Positions 8,696-16,930 of a stretch of DNA of 39,860 nucleotides are shown piece after piece. Each line of letters opens with the position of its first letter. Position 1 is the first letter of the stretch. A program made the position numbers and the translations under genes. Under the pieces are notes generated by a model that ran no database searches, was not told where the DNA came from, and saw only the letters and a program-made list of their open reading frames with translations. This DNA comes from an uncultured Saprospiraceae bacterium (GTDB lineage: Bacteria > Bacteroidota > Bacteroidia > Chitinophagales > Saprospiraceae), in assembly GCA_938016265.1 (NCBI GenBank), contig CALLWB010000051.1, positions 1 through 39,860 of the forward strand, read 5' to 3'.

Positions 8696-11446
8696 ATGTG
8701 TTTAAAAGCTATCTTTACCACCTTGCTTTTTTTGCTCGGCTGCTTGGTCTCCTTTGGCCAAACCTGCCCACCACCTATCCCATTATCTGTGACAGCAACT
8801 GCGACAGAATCTACTTGTGAATCTAACGGAACAATTACCGTGGTTCCTGCCGACGGAGAACCGTTTCCAAATGCTGGAAATCCGGTCTACTCCAATGAGA
8901 TTATTGCCGGGCCAATGACAGCCACCGCCCAAAGCTCAAATACGTTTAGCGCACTGCTACCTGGCACATACACCGTGCAGACAACTGATGCTTGTGGTGG
9001 CACAGCCACTGTCATGGCTACTGTTGTCGGAAGTTATACGACATTAGGCTTGACTTTTAATTCTACTGGTTCTACCTGTGGTGGCGGAGGTGGTGGTATC
9101 ATCTGTGGAATACCTTCCGCTGGTTTACCTCCTTACTCCTACGAACTATTTGATGATAGCGGAGCAGCACCAGTCTCCATTGCTACCTCTTCAGACAGCT
9201 GTTTTACTAATTTGACAGAAGGTGATTACCTGATAAGGGTTTATGACGCCTGTGGAAACTTTCAAACCAGAAATGTAACATTAGATGTTCTCCAATATTG
9301 GGCACTGCCATTTTTGCATACCAACCAATCAGCGGACTGTGTCGAAATTTGTAAACGCTTGAGTCCAAGATCCACCAATACGGTAAATACAACCGCATAT
9401 CCTTTAAGCTGGACCATCCCTACTTCTGATGTCCCTTCCTTACTTGGGCTTTCCGGTACCTTTACAGCCAACAACCAATCCGAATCGCTCTGTTATCCGA
9501 CCTCTCATCTTGGGTCAGGCGAATCCTACACCATTGTAGCAACAGATGCTTGTGGAGTAGTAACCAGCGCTACAATTACTGTGGATGGAAATTACACACT
9601 TGGACTTTCTACCTCAACTTCTTGCTCAGGAGCCGCCATTTCTGTGGGAGAACCTCGATTATTCTGTGATCCGGGGACAACAACCTATGAAATGACTTCT
9701 GCTCCAGCTGGATTTACCTTACCTCCTGCACAAACCGTTCAACTCTTCGACAACCTTATTTCTGGAGAATATTGCTTTGAAGTAACCGATTGCTGTGGAG
9801 ATGTTTATACCAATTGTATCACCACTGTAGCTTCTGATTGGAATGTGCGGATCACTGGTAGCCAAGCATATGGTTGCGCCGTTGGTGAAGTTGGATTTAT
9901 TGTTTCCCCTGCTGCAAATCCTTTTAGCAATAACGCAGTTTTCCCGGTTGTTAGCACGATAATAAGTGCGCCGGCTGCATACCCCGTTACTTTACCTCAA
10001 GTCTTCACTGGCAATATATCTGGTCCTCCTGGTGAATACTGTATTTCAATAACGGATGATTGTGGAGTTACAAATACTGCCTGCAAGACCCTCGCTACTC
10101 CAATTGCAGCAGCCGTGGTATATACTGTTACCCCCGGCTGTATTGGAGACAATACCCTAACTGCCACTTTTACAGGAAATGTGGGATTCCGATCTAGACT
10201 CAGTCTAATTGGAGGTGGTAATATCGGTTTTGAAAGTACGGGATCAGTTAGAACCTGGACCAACTTAGTTGGAGGCTATTACGAAGTAAACGTTCGTGCC
10301 AGACCAAATGGTTGCATCATCCGAACAGACACCGTTCATGTACCAGAATACGTCAATCCTAACTTATCAGCTGCCTGGGGAATAAATTGCGACAACAATC
10401 AAGGCTTAATTACAGCAAGTGGAGCCGATGGTGTTCCACCCTATTCTTATGAAATAGTAAGTGGACCATCTACTTTTCCATCACAAACTTCTCCGCAGTT
10501 CGCAGGACTCGCAAATGGAACCTACGAAGTACGTATCGTTGATGATTGCTTAAACTCTACTACAACATTTGTTTCTATTGAACCTTTTGCACCAATCATC
10601 AGTGGAGTAGTAAATGGCGCTGCTTGTCCTGGTGAGCCGGTTTCTATTTTCGTTGATAGCGTTGCTGGTGCCACTTACTCCTGGACGGGACCTAATGGTT
10701 TTATTTCTTCCTCTTCTAGTATCAACTGGGCTAGTTTCAATGCTATGGACGCAGGCATGTACACCGTTGACATCACTGTTGCCAATCCAGACAACTCTGT
10801 TTGTGTAAACGATCAAGTATCAATCACTCTGCAAGCAATCTGCTTGGTAGAATGTCCTACTGCTTTCAACGAGATTGACAATGCAGCTGCTCTTTGCGAT
10901 GGCAGTCTTGGTACAGAATTTACTGACTGGCAGGCATTAGTAGAAGCAGACACCGACAATATGGCGGCTATAGCTGATGCGAATACTGCCGCTGCTGTTA
11001 ATTATGTAGGTACTGCAAATGGTGTCCACACAGGAGCTGACGTCTGTGTAGCTGAGATGCAAACCGTTTTGGCAGAACTTCAATGTTTTGGACCAAACGG
11101 GATGGATGAAGCTGGTGCTGGAGATGATTTCAATATCCTCCTAGGTACTTTCGACCTAACAGTAAATCCAAACCCAGTATTACCAGTAGATGCAATTACC
11201 GACTGTGTCAACACACCAGTTGCAGGCTGTTCTGATGTTTTTGGAACGCCAACGAATCCACTCAATGGAGCGGCAGTTGCAAATTGGGACGGGACAAGCT
11301 ACACTACCCCATTAGGGGCACCTCCTGGATCATTGGAAATCCCAATCACCAACTCTTTTGGATGTTCCGCTACGATGACTTTAATGACACCAGCATGTTT
11401 GCCTCCTCCTTGTAATTCAAATGCAGGAGTAATTGCGCCAGAATAA
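8696..11446 (+). CDS. Large secreted cysteine-rich repeat protein (SprB/Ig-like repeats)
   Basis: 916 residues beginning MCLKAIFTTLLFLLGCLVSF, a signal peptide cut after GQ. The mature protein is a row of about seven beta-sandwich repeats of 90-100 residues. Each ends in a 'G-Y-V..TD.CG' strand: GTYTVQTTDACGG, GDYLIRVYDACGN, ESYTIVATDACGV, GEYCFEVTDCCGD, GEYCISITDDCGV and GTYEVRIVDDCLN. Such repeats are common in Bacteroidota adhesins and gliding-related surface proteins (SprB-type, PKD/Ig-like). The last 200 residues are a Cys/Ala-rich region seen in giant T9SS proteins. The protein stops at CNSNAGVIAPE with no sorting domain. The gene 38 bp downstream has one, so the two may work together. 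Function as an adhesin is inferred. Confidence 0.65.
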   Translation: MCLKAIFTTLLFLLGCLVSFGQTCPPPIPLSVTATATESTCESNGTITVVPADGEPFPNAGNPVYSNEIIAGPMTATAQSSNTFSALLPGTYTVQTTDACGGTATVMATVVGSYTTLGLTFNSTGSTCGGGGGGIICGIPSAGLPPYSYELFDDSGAAPVSIATSSDSCFTNLTEGDYLIRVYDACGNFQTRNVTLDVLQYWALPFLHTNQSADCVEICKRLSPRSTNTVNTTAYPLSWTIPTSDVPSLLGLSGTFTANNQSESLCYPTSHLGSGESYTIVATDACGVVTSATITVDGNYTLGLSTSTSCSGAAISVGEPRLFCDPGTTTYEMTSAPAGFTLPPAQTVQLFDNLISGEYCFEVTDCCGDVYTNCITTVASDWNVRITGSQAYGCAVGEVGFIVSPAANPFSNNAVFPVVSTIISAPAAYPVTLPQVFTGNISGPPGEYCISITDDCGVTNTACKTLATPIAAAVVYTVTPGCIGDNTLTATFTGNVGFRSRLSLIGGGNIGFESTGSVRTWTNLVGGYYEVNVRARPNGCIIRTDTVHVPEYVNPNLSAAWGINCDNNQGLITASGADGVPPYSYEIVSGPSTFPSQTSPQFAGLANGTYEVRIVDDCLNSTTTFVSIEPFAPIISGVVNGAACPGEPVSIFVDSVAGATYSWTGPNGFISSSSSINWASFNAMDAGMYTVDITVANPDNSVCVNDQVSITLQAICLVECPTAFNEIDNAAALCDGSLGTEFTDWQALVEADTDNMAAIADANTAAAVNYVGTANGVHTGADVCVAEMQTVLAELQCFGPNGMDEAGAGDDFNILLGTFDLTVNPNPVLPVDAITDCVNTPVAGCSDVFGTPTNPLNGAAVANWDGTSYTTPLGAPPGSLEIPITNSFGCSATMTLMTPACLPPPCNSNAGVIAPE

Positions 11447-11484
11447 TAAAACTAATCCTTTAATAATTTTTTAAAAGAGACGAA

Positions 11485-12768
11485 ATGAATTTTAATAGAA
11501 AAATAAATCGAGTCTGTTGCTTAGGGATTAGTTTACTGTTACTCGTTAGTTTAACAACAAACTATTCTTTTGCACAGTGTAATTATGAACCAGGGGACGA
11601 TGCCCTCTTTAGTAATACAGCATACGAAGCCACTGGAACCAGTCAAGTATGTTACCTCGTAGATGCATCTGATAATGTAATTGCTTCAGATCCGACAGGA
11701 AATTGTGATTTCCCTGGAGTAGCCTATGGTGCTTATTCAGTATATGCCTTGAATGATTGCTTAGACAACATGACTTCCGATATAATTGGAACACCTCCTA
11801 CAACGTTAACAGAGATTATTGCCTATGGTAATGCTCCGGATGCGAGTATGGCCGGACCAGTAGATTTCACCGTTTGTATTCCTTCTGTTTTTGATGTTTG
11901 TGAAGGTGCAGAGGTGATTGTTTCCTCGATGCCAGGATATTCGACAGAAAACACTCAAATGTATGTGCTTGTTTGCGATGGCATAATTGAGGCAACTGCT
12001 TCCAATCCGCCTACCGCAACATTGATGACTCCTGTATTGCCGGGTGTTGGCGTTCCTGCTTGCGAAGTCCATGTCATTAACTATTGCTCACCTGGTGGTG
12101 ATGCAGTGATGGCAGACGTTGAAGCTGGAGAAATGTGGGTAGATCCATCCACCGATCCTAATGTCACTAAAACCTCTATGACTCTAGCACTTCAAGATTG
12201 CATTGTCCTTCCACTTGAAATGACCGACTTCAATGTTAAATGTACTGAACAAGGTCAGGTACTTGTGACCTGGACAACAGTACTTGAAGAGAATATCTAT
12301 AGTTTTGTCATTGAACATTCTATAAATGGAATCGACGACTTCCTACAAATTGGAAAAACACCTTCGAAAGGAGTTGAAGGAGCAGAGGCACAGTACAATT
12401 TTATGGACACACGGTCCGTACGTTCTGGTTATTATCGAATACGAATTATTGAGCAGGACGGCAGTAGTTACTTTTCTCCAATTGAACAACTACAATGTTT
12501 AACTGGCGGTTTTGAGATTTCTACCATTCACCCCAATCCAACTTACGAGCAAGTGACGATCACCTTCGAGACCACCAATCGAGATGCGATTCGTCTTACC
12601 CTCGTGGATGTTCTAGGACGGGTACTAGTAGAAAACCAACTAAACCCCACCCTTGGAATCAACCAGCAAATAGTAGATTTCAAAGGACTTGCAGCGGCAA
12701 TGTACTTCATCACCCTAGACAATGGCAAAAAACAAATTGTCAAAAAAGTAATCAAGCGAAATAGATAA
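11485..12768 (+). CDS. Secreted protein with type IX (T9SS) C-terminal sorting domain
   Basis: 427 residues with a signal peptide (VCCLGISLLLLVSLTTNYSF, cut near AQ). Residues 30-235 are a Cys-containing beta-rich region of no known family. Residues about 238-340 are the common 'LPLEMTDF..., VLVTWTT..EEN, F.IEHS, YYRIRIIEQDG' module that precedes sorting domains. Residues 345-427 are a T9SS type A sorting domain: IHPNPTYEQVTITF, LTLVDVLGRVLVE, GLAAAMYFITLDNGKKQIVK and KVIK. The protein should therefore be carried across the outer membrane by T9SS and anchored or released. It lies 38 bp after the repeat-protein gene and is followed by a strong terminator, so the pair is one operon. Confidence 0.75.
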   Translation: MNFNRKINRVCCLGISLLLLVSLTTNYSFAQCNYEPGDDALFSNTAYEATGTSQVCYLVDASDNVIASDPTGNCDFPGVAYGAYSVYALNDCLDNMTSDIIGTPPTTLTEIIAYGNAPDASMAGPVDFTVCIPSVFDVCEGAEVIVSSMPGYSTENTQMYVLVCDGIIEATASNPPTATLMTPVLPGVGVPACEVHVINYCSPGGDAVMADVEAGEMWVDPSTDPNVTKTSMTLALQDCIVLPLEMTDFNVKCTEQGQVLVTWTTVLEENIYSFVIEHSINGIDDFLQIGKTPSKGVEGAEAQYNFMDTRSVRSGYYRIRIIEQDGSSYFSPIEQLQCLTGGFEISTIHPNPTYEQVTITFETTNRDAIRLTLVDVLGRVLVENQLNPTLGINQQIVDFKGLAAAMYFITLDNGKKQIVKKVIKRNR

Positions 12769-12790
12769 TTGTTTGTTGCTTTCAACTATA

Positions 12791-12828
12791 AAAAAGGAGT
12801 TCTTTCAAAATTGAAAGGACTCCTTTTT
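12791..12828 (+). terminator. Strong rho-independent terminator
   Basis: The arm at 12791-12808 pairs with the arm at 12811-12828 over 18 positions, with one G-U wobble and an AA turn. The right arm ends in TTTTT. It lies 22 bp after the stop of the sorting-domain gene and closes the two-gene operon. The A-run on the left arm would let it work from the opposite side too. Confidence 0.9.
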
Positions 12829-12995
12829 GGTTCATAGTTATAGGTATCCAGTACAATCCACACCCTGCTTCACCATTGGAAAACCCTGATTTCTTTAATC
12901 ACACCTACGAATATCAATAAGTAAAAATGCGCTATCTCTGCTTACGGGGCTTCGCAGATGGATTGTCTCACCACAAACTTGACCAATAATCACCT

Positions 12996-13033
12996 AAAAA
13001 AAGCCCCAACCAGAATGAACTGATCGGGACTTT
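12996..13033 (-). terminator. Rho-independent terminator of the M57 protease gene
   Basis: Read on the minus strand, AAAGTCCC (13033-13026) pairs with GGGGCTTT (13007-13000), with one G-U, around a loop that can add TCAG/CTGG. It is followed by a T-run to 12996. It begins about 48 bp after the stop of the minus-strand protease gene and faces the terminator at 12.8 kb, so the two convergent units are well separated. Confidence 0.8.
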
Positions 13034-13080
13034 ACTAAGTATAGGTTTATTTTCGGTTTTCATTTCAAATCCGGGAGTTC

Positions 13081-13947
13081 CTAGTAGAGGTATTCTAGCG
13101 CTTGAATGTCGTAAGAGCTAAATTCACCATCATCATTACTGCTAAAACAAGCGAGCATTAAGGAGTTCCAGTCGATACCTGTTGGTGTGCCAGGGATATG
13201 TACAGCACCAATTGATCCTGCTCCTTCTCCACTTTGCCCACAGCTTGCTCTTGAAGCATAATCAGTATGTCGTAGTCCTATGCAATGCCCGATTTCGTGA
13301 GTGATAACATGCTCGTTTACATTGTTGCTATAGTTGTCCATGCCATCGAAGATTTGCACCCATTTGTAAGGATTTCCTCCAGAAGGAAAACCCGCCTGTC
13401 CTCCTGCCTGACCATTTGTTATTTTGTATACGACGATGTCCGCATTGACAGAGCTAGAATAGGAAAGTTGAAAAGTAAGCCCTGTATTCAACCTATTGTA
13501 ATTGTTAATGGCCCACTGCAACCCTGTTTTCATTTTAGTGGTCAGGCCGTAGTAGCCCCCTGTGTATCCGATGACGGTGATGACGCGGGGTGAGCTTACC
13601 AGGTTGTAGGTTCGGTATTGACGAAGGTCATTGTTCATTTCTTCCTTGAGTTTGTTTAGTTCAGCTCTGGTCATAACGATGTCGTCTTCTACCAAAAACC
13701 GCTCTTCTGTCGTTCCGTCAGGAAATTCGAAGTTGATTTTTTCGGCATTGTCTAAGTCCATATCCAGCATTTTTACATGATTGCAAACTTCATCATGGTA
13801 ATGATGCATATCAACGGTCGTTGCTTCGATGTCCTGAGGAGTGAGATCTCGCTCTACATCAAGGATGCTATCTGGTTTACAAGAAGCGAAAACAGTAAGT
13901 ACGATAATTGCGAAAGCGAAAGTGGTGTTTTTTAGTAAATTTTTCAT
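13081..13947 (-). CDS. M57-type 'HEIGH' zinc metalloprotease, lipoprotein
   Basis: 288 residues. The start MKNLLKNTTFAFAIIVLTVF, then ASC, is a lipoprotein signal with Cys23 as the lipidated residue, so the enzyme should sit on an envelope membrane or the cell surface. Residues about 115-288 are the protease domain. THEIGHCIGLRHTD at 216-229 gives the zinc ligands His217, His221 and His227 and the base Glu218, in the HEIGHxxGxxH form of the dual-action HEIGH (Peptidase M57) family. A Met in NSLMLACF (261-268) may be the met-turn. The region 26-110 (VERDLTPQDI, MTRAELNKLKEEMNNDL) looks like a propeptide. Substrate unknown; family members are secreted proteases. The gene stands alone with its own promoter and terminator. 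Confidence 0.85.
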   Translation of the reverse strand: MKNLLKNTTFAFAIIVLTVFASCKPDSILDVERDLTPQDIEATTVDMHHYHDEVCNHVKMLDMDLDNAEKINFEFPDGTTEERFLVEDDIVMTRAELNKLKEEMNNDLRQYRTYNLVSSPRVITVIGYTGGYYGLTTKMKTGLQWAINNYNRLNTGLTFQLSYSSSVNADIVVYKITNGQAGGQAGFPSGGNPYKWVQIFDGMDNYSNNVNEHVITHEIGHCIGLRHTDYASRASCGQSGEGAGSIGAVHIPGTPTGIDWNSLMLACFSSNDDGEFSSYDIQALEYLY

Positions 13948-14062
13948 GGTTTGTTGTTTATTTGGTATAGCAATCCAGGGAGGACAAGGTGATGTCCTTG
14001 AATATTTTTACCAGTTGTTTTTTAATAAAGTTGTTTAAGTTGTTTATTTCCTAATGACAACT

Positions 14063-14093
14063 CAAAGATAAGGGGAGAAGAAGGGAGCACAAA
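14063..14093 (-). promoter_or_regulatory. Consensus Bacteroidota promoter of the M57 gene
   Basis: On the minus strand TTTG (14093-14090), a 19-base spacer and TATCTTTG (14070-14063) match the Bacteroidota TTTG-N19-TAnnTTTG promoter exactly. Transcription should start near 14056, giving a leader of about 110 bases. That leader contains a perfect six-pair hairpin AGGACA/TGTCCT at 13981-13998. The remainder of the 13948-14354 gap shows only AT-rich sequence and a small hairpin near 14.33 kb. Confidence 0.7.
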
Positions 14094-14320
14094 CCATAAA
14101 AAATACCCAAAGTATATATTTTAAATCATAAACTAATCAACAAATCCTACTTAATTGGCAAAAAAAGCAAATCAGAAATAAATTAGTATATGAATTTCAA
14201 TCAAAATGTACATTTAAAACCATGAAATAGTACTGCAATTCCTAAAAAATGGACAATTCCTACCAAAAAAGTAGACGATGATGATTGTTGTATTGGAAGA
14301 CAAGTTGATTAAATTAATGG

Positions 14321-14336
14321 TTTCAGTGTTCTGAAA
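14321..14336 (-). terminator. Small hairpin after the LytTR regulator
   Basis: TTTCAG-TGTT-CTGAAA is a perfect six-pair stem with a four-base loop, starting about 18 bp downstream of the response-regulator stop on the minus strand. It is weak, AT-rich and lacks a clear T-run, so a terminator role is only possible. Confidence 0.3.
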
Positions 14337-14354
14337 ATTGATTCCATTTATTTC

Positions 14355-15053
14355 CTAATTCAATAACTTATTAATAACGGCCTTGTACATTCTGCCGATG
14401 GGTACTTTATGTTCACCAATAAAAATTCGATTGCCTTCTATGCTTTTAATATGGGTTTTAGCTACAGCAAATGATTTATGCACTTTCAAAAAATGATCAT
14501 CTGGCAATTCTTCTAGCAGATCCGCGACTTTATTTCGGACTACTATTGTTTCTTTGGTTGTAACTACCTTTGCATAATTGCCAGTGGATTCCAGGAATAA
14601 AATTTCTTTAATTTCTATTTGAATGTGTTTTTTATTCGATCTTAAAAAGATGGTTTTTGGAGTGTTTTCCTCTTTAGTGATGGATCTTTGGGGAGTTTTC
14701 TCCGGGGTGGTGATTGCTTTTTGAACGGCCTTTAGGAATCGCTCAAAACTAAACGGTTTTAGCAGATAGTCCACTAAATCTAACTCGTAGCCTTCCACAG
14801 CAAAATCCCTGTAAGCAGTAGTCACGATGACTTTGGGCGGATTGTTGAGCGTTTTCAAGAACGCAAATCCCTTCAGTTTCGGCATATTGAGGTCCAAAAA
14901 AATTAGGTCCACCTCCTGCTCATTCAGATAGCTCAATGCTTCGAGTGCGTCATAGCAGTTTTTCATCAATTTCATATCTGGTAATAGATCACAATATCCT
15001 TTTATGATATCGTGGGCAATCGGCTCGTCATCGATGATTAGGTACCTCGTCAT
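14355..15053 (-). CDS. LytTR-family response regulator
   Basis: 232 residues. Residues 1-120 are a receiver domain: acidic pocket DDE at 8-10, phosphoacceptor Asp54 in IFLDLNMPKLKG, the conserved Thr/Ala stretch VTTAYRDFAVEGYELDLVDY, and Lys in LLKPF. Residues about 133-232 are a LytTR DNA-binding domain (IFLRSNKKHIQIEIKEILFL, ESTGNYAKV, LPDDHFLKVHKSFAVAKTHI, IPIGRMYK-like end). It should be phosphorylated by the LytS-type kinase encoded just upstream; stop and start overlap as ATGA at 15050-15053, so translation is coupled. Targets of LytTR regulators are often adjacent genes. The divergent ABC transporter starting at 16048 is the obvious candidate, but I did not identify a repeat operator. 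Confidence 0.93.
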   Translation of the reverse strand: MTRYLIIDDEPIAHDIIKGYCDLLPDMKLMKNCYDALEALSYLNEQEVDLIFLDLNMPKLKGFAFLKTLNNPPKVIVTTAYRDFAVEGYELDLVDYLLKPFSFERFLKAVQKAITTPEKTPQRSITKEENTPKTIFLRSNKKHIQIEIKEILFLESTGNYAKVVTTKETIVVRNKVADLLEELPDDHFLKVHKSFAVAKTHIKSIEGNRIFIGEHKVPIGRMYKAVINKLLN

Positions 15054-15898
15054 ACTTTGTAAATTGATAATTCTGCTTGATAATGCGCCTCTCCTTTGGC
15101 AATGGACAATTCAAAGTCTTTTTGATATCCGATTTCTAGTCTTCGCTTAAGATTGGAGATGCCAATTCCTCCTGGCAGTTGGTCGTCTTCCTCCGGATCA
15201 TAATTGTTGGCGATCGAAAAATCAATTTGATTGTTTATTGCCGTGAGTTTTATATTGACAAAGGCATCATCTCTTAATTTCTCAACGCCATGTTTGAACG
15301 CATTTTCAACAAGCAAAATTAACAATAAGGGCATTATTTTATACCCCTGTTTATCGATCGTGGTAGCAAAATCGACCGTTACCTTTTTATGATATCGATC
15401 CTTATGCAACTCCACATAATTGCGCAAGTAACTGACTTCCTCTTCAAGGGTTACCCAGTCATTCTGGCCTTCATAGATGCTGTATCGCATCAAATCGGAT
15501 AACTTCAAAATCAATTCCTGGGCCTTTTGGGAGTCCTTCTCCACCAACCCATATAAGTTATTCAAGGTATTAAAAAAGAAATGAGGATTGACCTGACTTT
15601 TGAGGTGTAACATTTCCATTCTGGTTCGATCTCTTTTTAGAGTGATGATTGATCTTATCTGTGTAAAAATCCATCGTAGTATTGCCAGAATAAAAAAAAT
15701 AAAATAAAAAAGACCGAATACAATAAAAGATTCGCTCTCGCCAGCTACATCATTGAATATGATAATAAGCAACCCCAAAAGTATACCCCCAGTCCAAAAC
15801 ACCCAGGACGGAATTCCCTTGATTCTATTTTTTAGTGCACCAACCATACGCCAATAATAAGCAATCCACAAGTACTTCAAAAATATTTTGACAAACAT
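15050..15898 (-). CDS. LytS/YehU-type sensor histidine kinase
   Basis: 282 residues. Two hydrophobic stretches near the N-terminus (about 31-49 and 57-79) should anchor it in the inner membrane with almost no periplasmic sensor. A short coiled region follows, then the His_kinase domain of the LytS family: SQVNPHFFFNTLNNLYGLVE with His106 as phosphoacceptor, the N-box LLVENAFKHGVEKL, and the G-box PGGIGISNLKRRLEIGY. It phosphorylates the LytTR regulator whose start overlaps its stop. The membrane part is shorter than the usual four or more helices, so it may sense the membrane itself or a partner such as the divergent ABC transporter. The divergent gap to that transporter is 149 bp. Confidence 0.92.
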   Translation of the reverse strand: MFVKIFLKYLWIAYYWRMVGALKNRIKGIPSWVFWTGGILLGLLIIIFNDVAGESESFIVFGLFYFIFFILAILRWIFTQIRSIITLKRDRTRMEMLHLKSQVNPHFFFNTLNNLYGLVEKDSQKAQELILKLSDLMRYSIYEGQNDWVTLEEEVSYLRNYVELHKDRYHKKVTVDFATTIDKQGYKIMPLLLILLVENAFKHGVEKLRDDAFVNIKLTAINNQIDFSIANNYDPEEDDQLPGGIGISNLKRRLEIGYQKDFELSIAKGEAHYQAELSIYKV

Positions 15899-16047
15899 CC
15901 CTGATCAAGTTAAGAAAGACATCAATCCTGGGATGAACGACAGAACCTACCTCCAACAGGTTTACACCCCCAAATTCCATCCATTGATCACCTTTTTTTT
16001 TCTGTGTTTAAGAATCCCAATAAATTGCCACAACAAAAATAATTAGC

Positions 16048-16917
16048 ATGAACAAACTCCTTATTTCAAATTTATCCAAAACCTACAACAACGAGGTAAA
16101 AGCATTAAACAACATCAACCTCGAAATAACAACAGGTATGTTCGGCCTACTAGGACCAAACGGCGCAGGAAAATCCACCCTAATGCGAATCATCGCCACC
16201 CTACAAGATCCGGACGAAGGAAACATCCAACTTAACAACTTGGAGGTGTTAGAACAAAAACGACAAGTAAGAAAAGTCTTGGGATACCTTCCACAGCAAT
16301 TCGGATTATTCCCAAAAATTTCAGCATACGACTTACTGGATCACTTCGCGATATTAAAAGGACTGACTCACAAAAAACAACGAAAAGAGAAAGTCCATGC
16401 CCTGCTACAAAAAACCAACTTATACGAAGTAAGACAGCAGCGGCTAGGAGGATTTTCTGGAGGAATGAAGCAACGGTTTGGTATTGCGCAAGCATTGCTC
16501 AACAATCCCAAATTGCTCATTGTAGATGAACCGACAGCAGGTTTGGACCCAAAAGAAAAAAATCAATTCTACTACCTGTTGAGCGAGATCGGCGAGCAAG
16601 CAATCGTCCTGCTATCAACACATATCGTCGATGATGTCAAGGAACTGTGCACTAGGATGGCCATCATCAATCAAGGCCGCGTTGTGCTGGAGGGCGACCC
16701 ACTTGTATTGATCGAGCAGATCAAAGGACAGGTTTATCAAAAGACCATCCACAAAAGAGAGATAACCGACTACAGAAGCACCTACAACGTCATCAACGAG
16801 CAACATTACCTAGGGAAACCCCTTATCCAGATCCTCAGCAAGTCCGATCCAGGTGCCGGTTTCCAATCCTCCAATGTCGGTCTTGAAGAAGTCTATTTCA
16901 CCCAATTATCCAAATAA
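16048..16917 (+). CDS. ABC transporter ATP-binding protein
   Basis: 289 residues. Walker A GPNGAGKST at 36-44, Q-loop around LPQQFGLFP (81-89), signature FSGGMKQRFG at 136-145, Walker B LLIVDEP at 156-162, and switch His192 in LSTHIVDD. The last 80 residues (VYQKTIHKREITDYRST onward, ending LEEVYFTQL) are the accessory domain typical of ATPases paired with the permease/M1-peptidase fusions. It hydrolyses ATP on the cytoplasmic face to drive the membrane protein encoded 13 bp downstream. The two form one operon. The cargo is unknown; peptide or lipid-linked export are both possible. Confidence 0.92.
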   Translation: MNKLLISNLSKTYNNEVKALNNINLEITTGMFGLLGPNGAGKSTLMRIIATLQDPDEGNIQLNNLEVLEQKRQVRKVLGYLPQQFGLFPKISAYDLLDHFAILKGLTHKKQRKEKVHALLQKTNLYEVRQQRLGGFSGGMKQRFGIAQALLNNPKLLIVDEPTAGLDPKEKNQFYYLLSEIGEQAIVLLSTHIVDDVKELCTRMAIINQGRVVLEGDPLVLIEQIKGQVYQKTIHKREITDYRSTYNVINEQHYLGKPLIQILSKSDPGAGFQSSNVGLEEVYFTQLSK

Positions 16918-16930
16918 AAACGAATCCAGC

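Noticed and set aside
16034-16041. CAAAAATA as a promoter for the kinase/regulator pair
   Set aside because: It matches TAnnTTTG on the minus strand, but the surrounding A-run makes a chance match likely and no -33 box is present.
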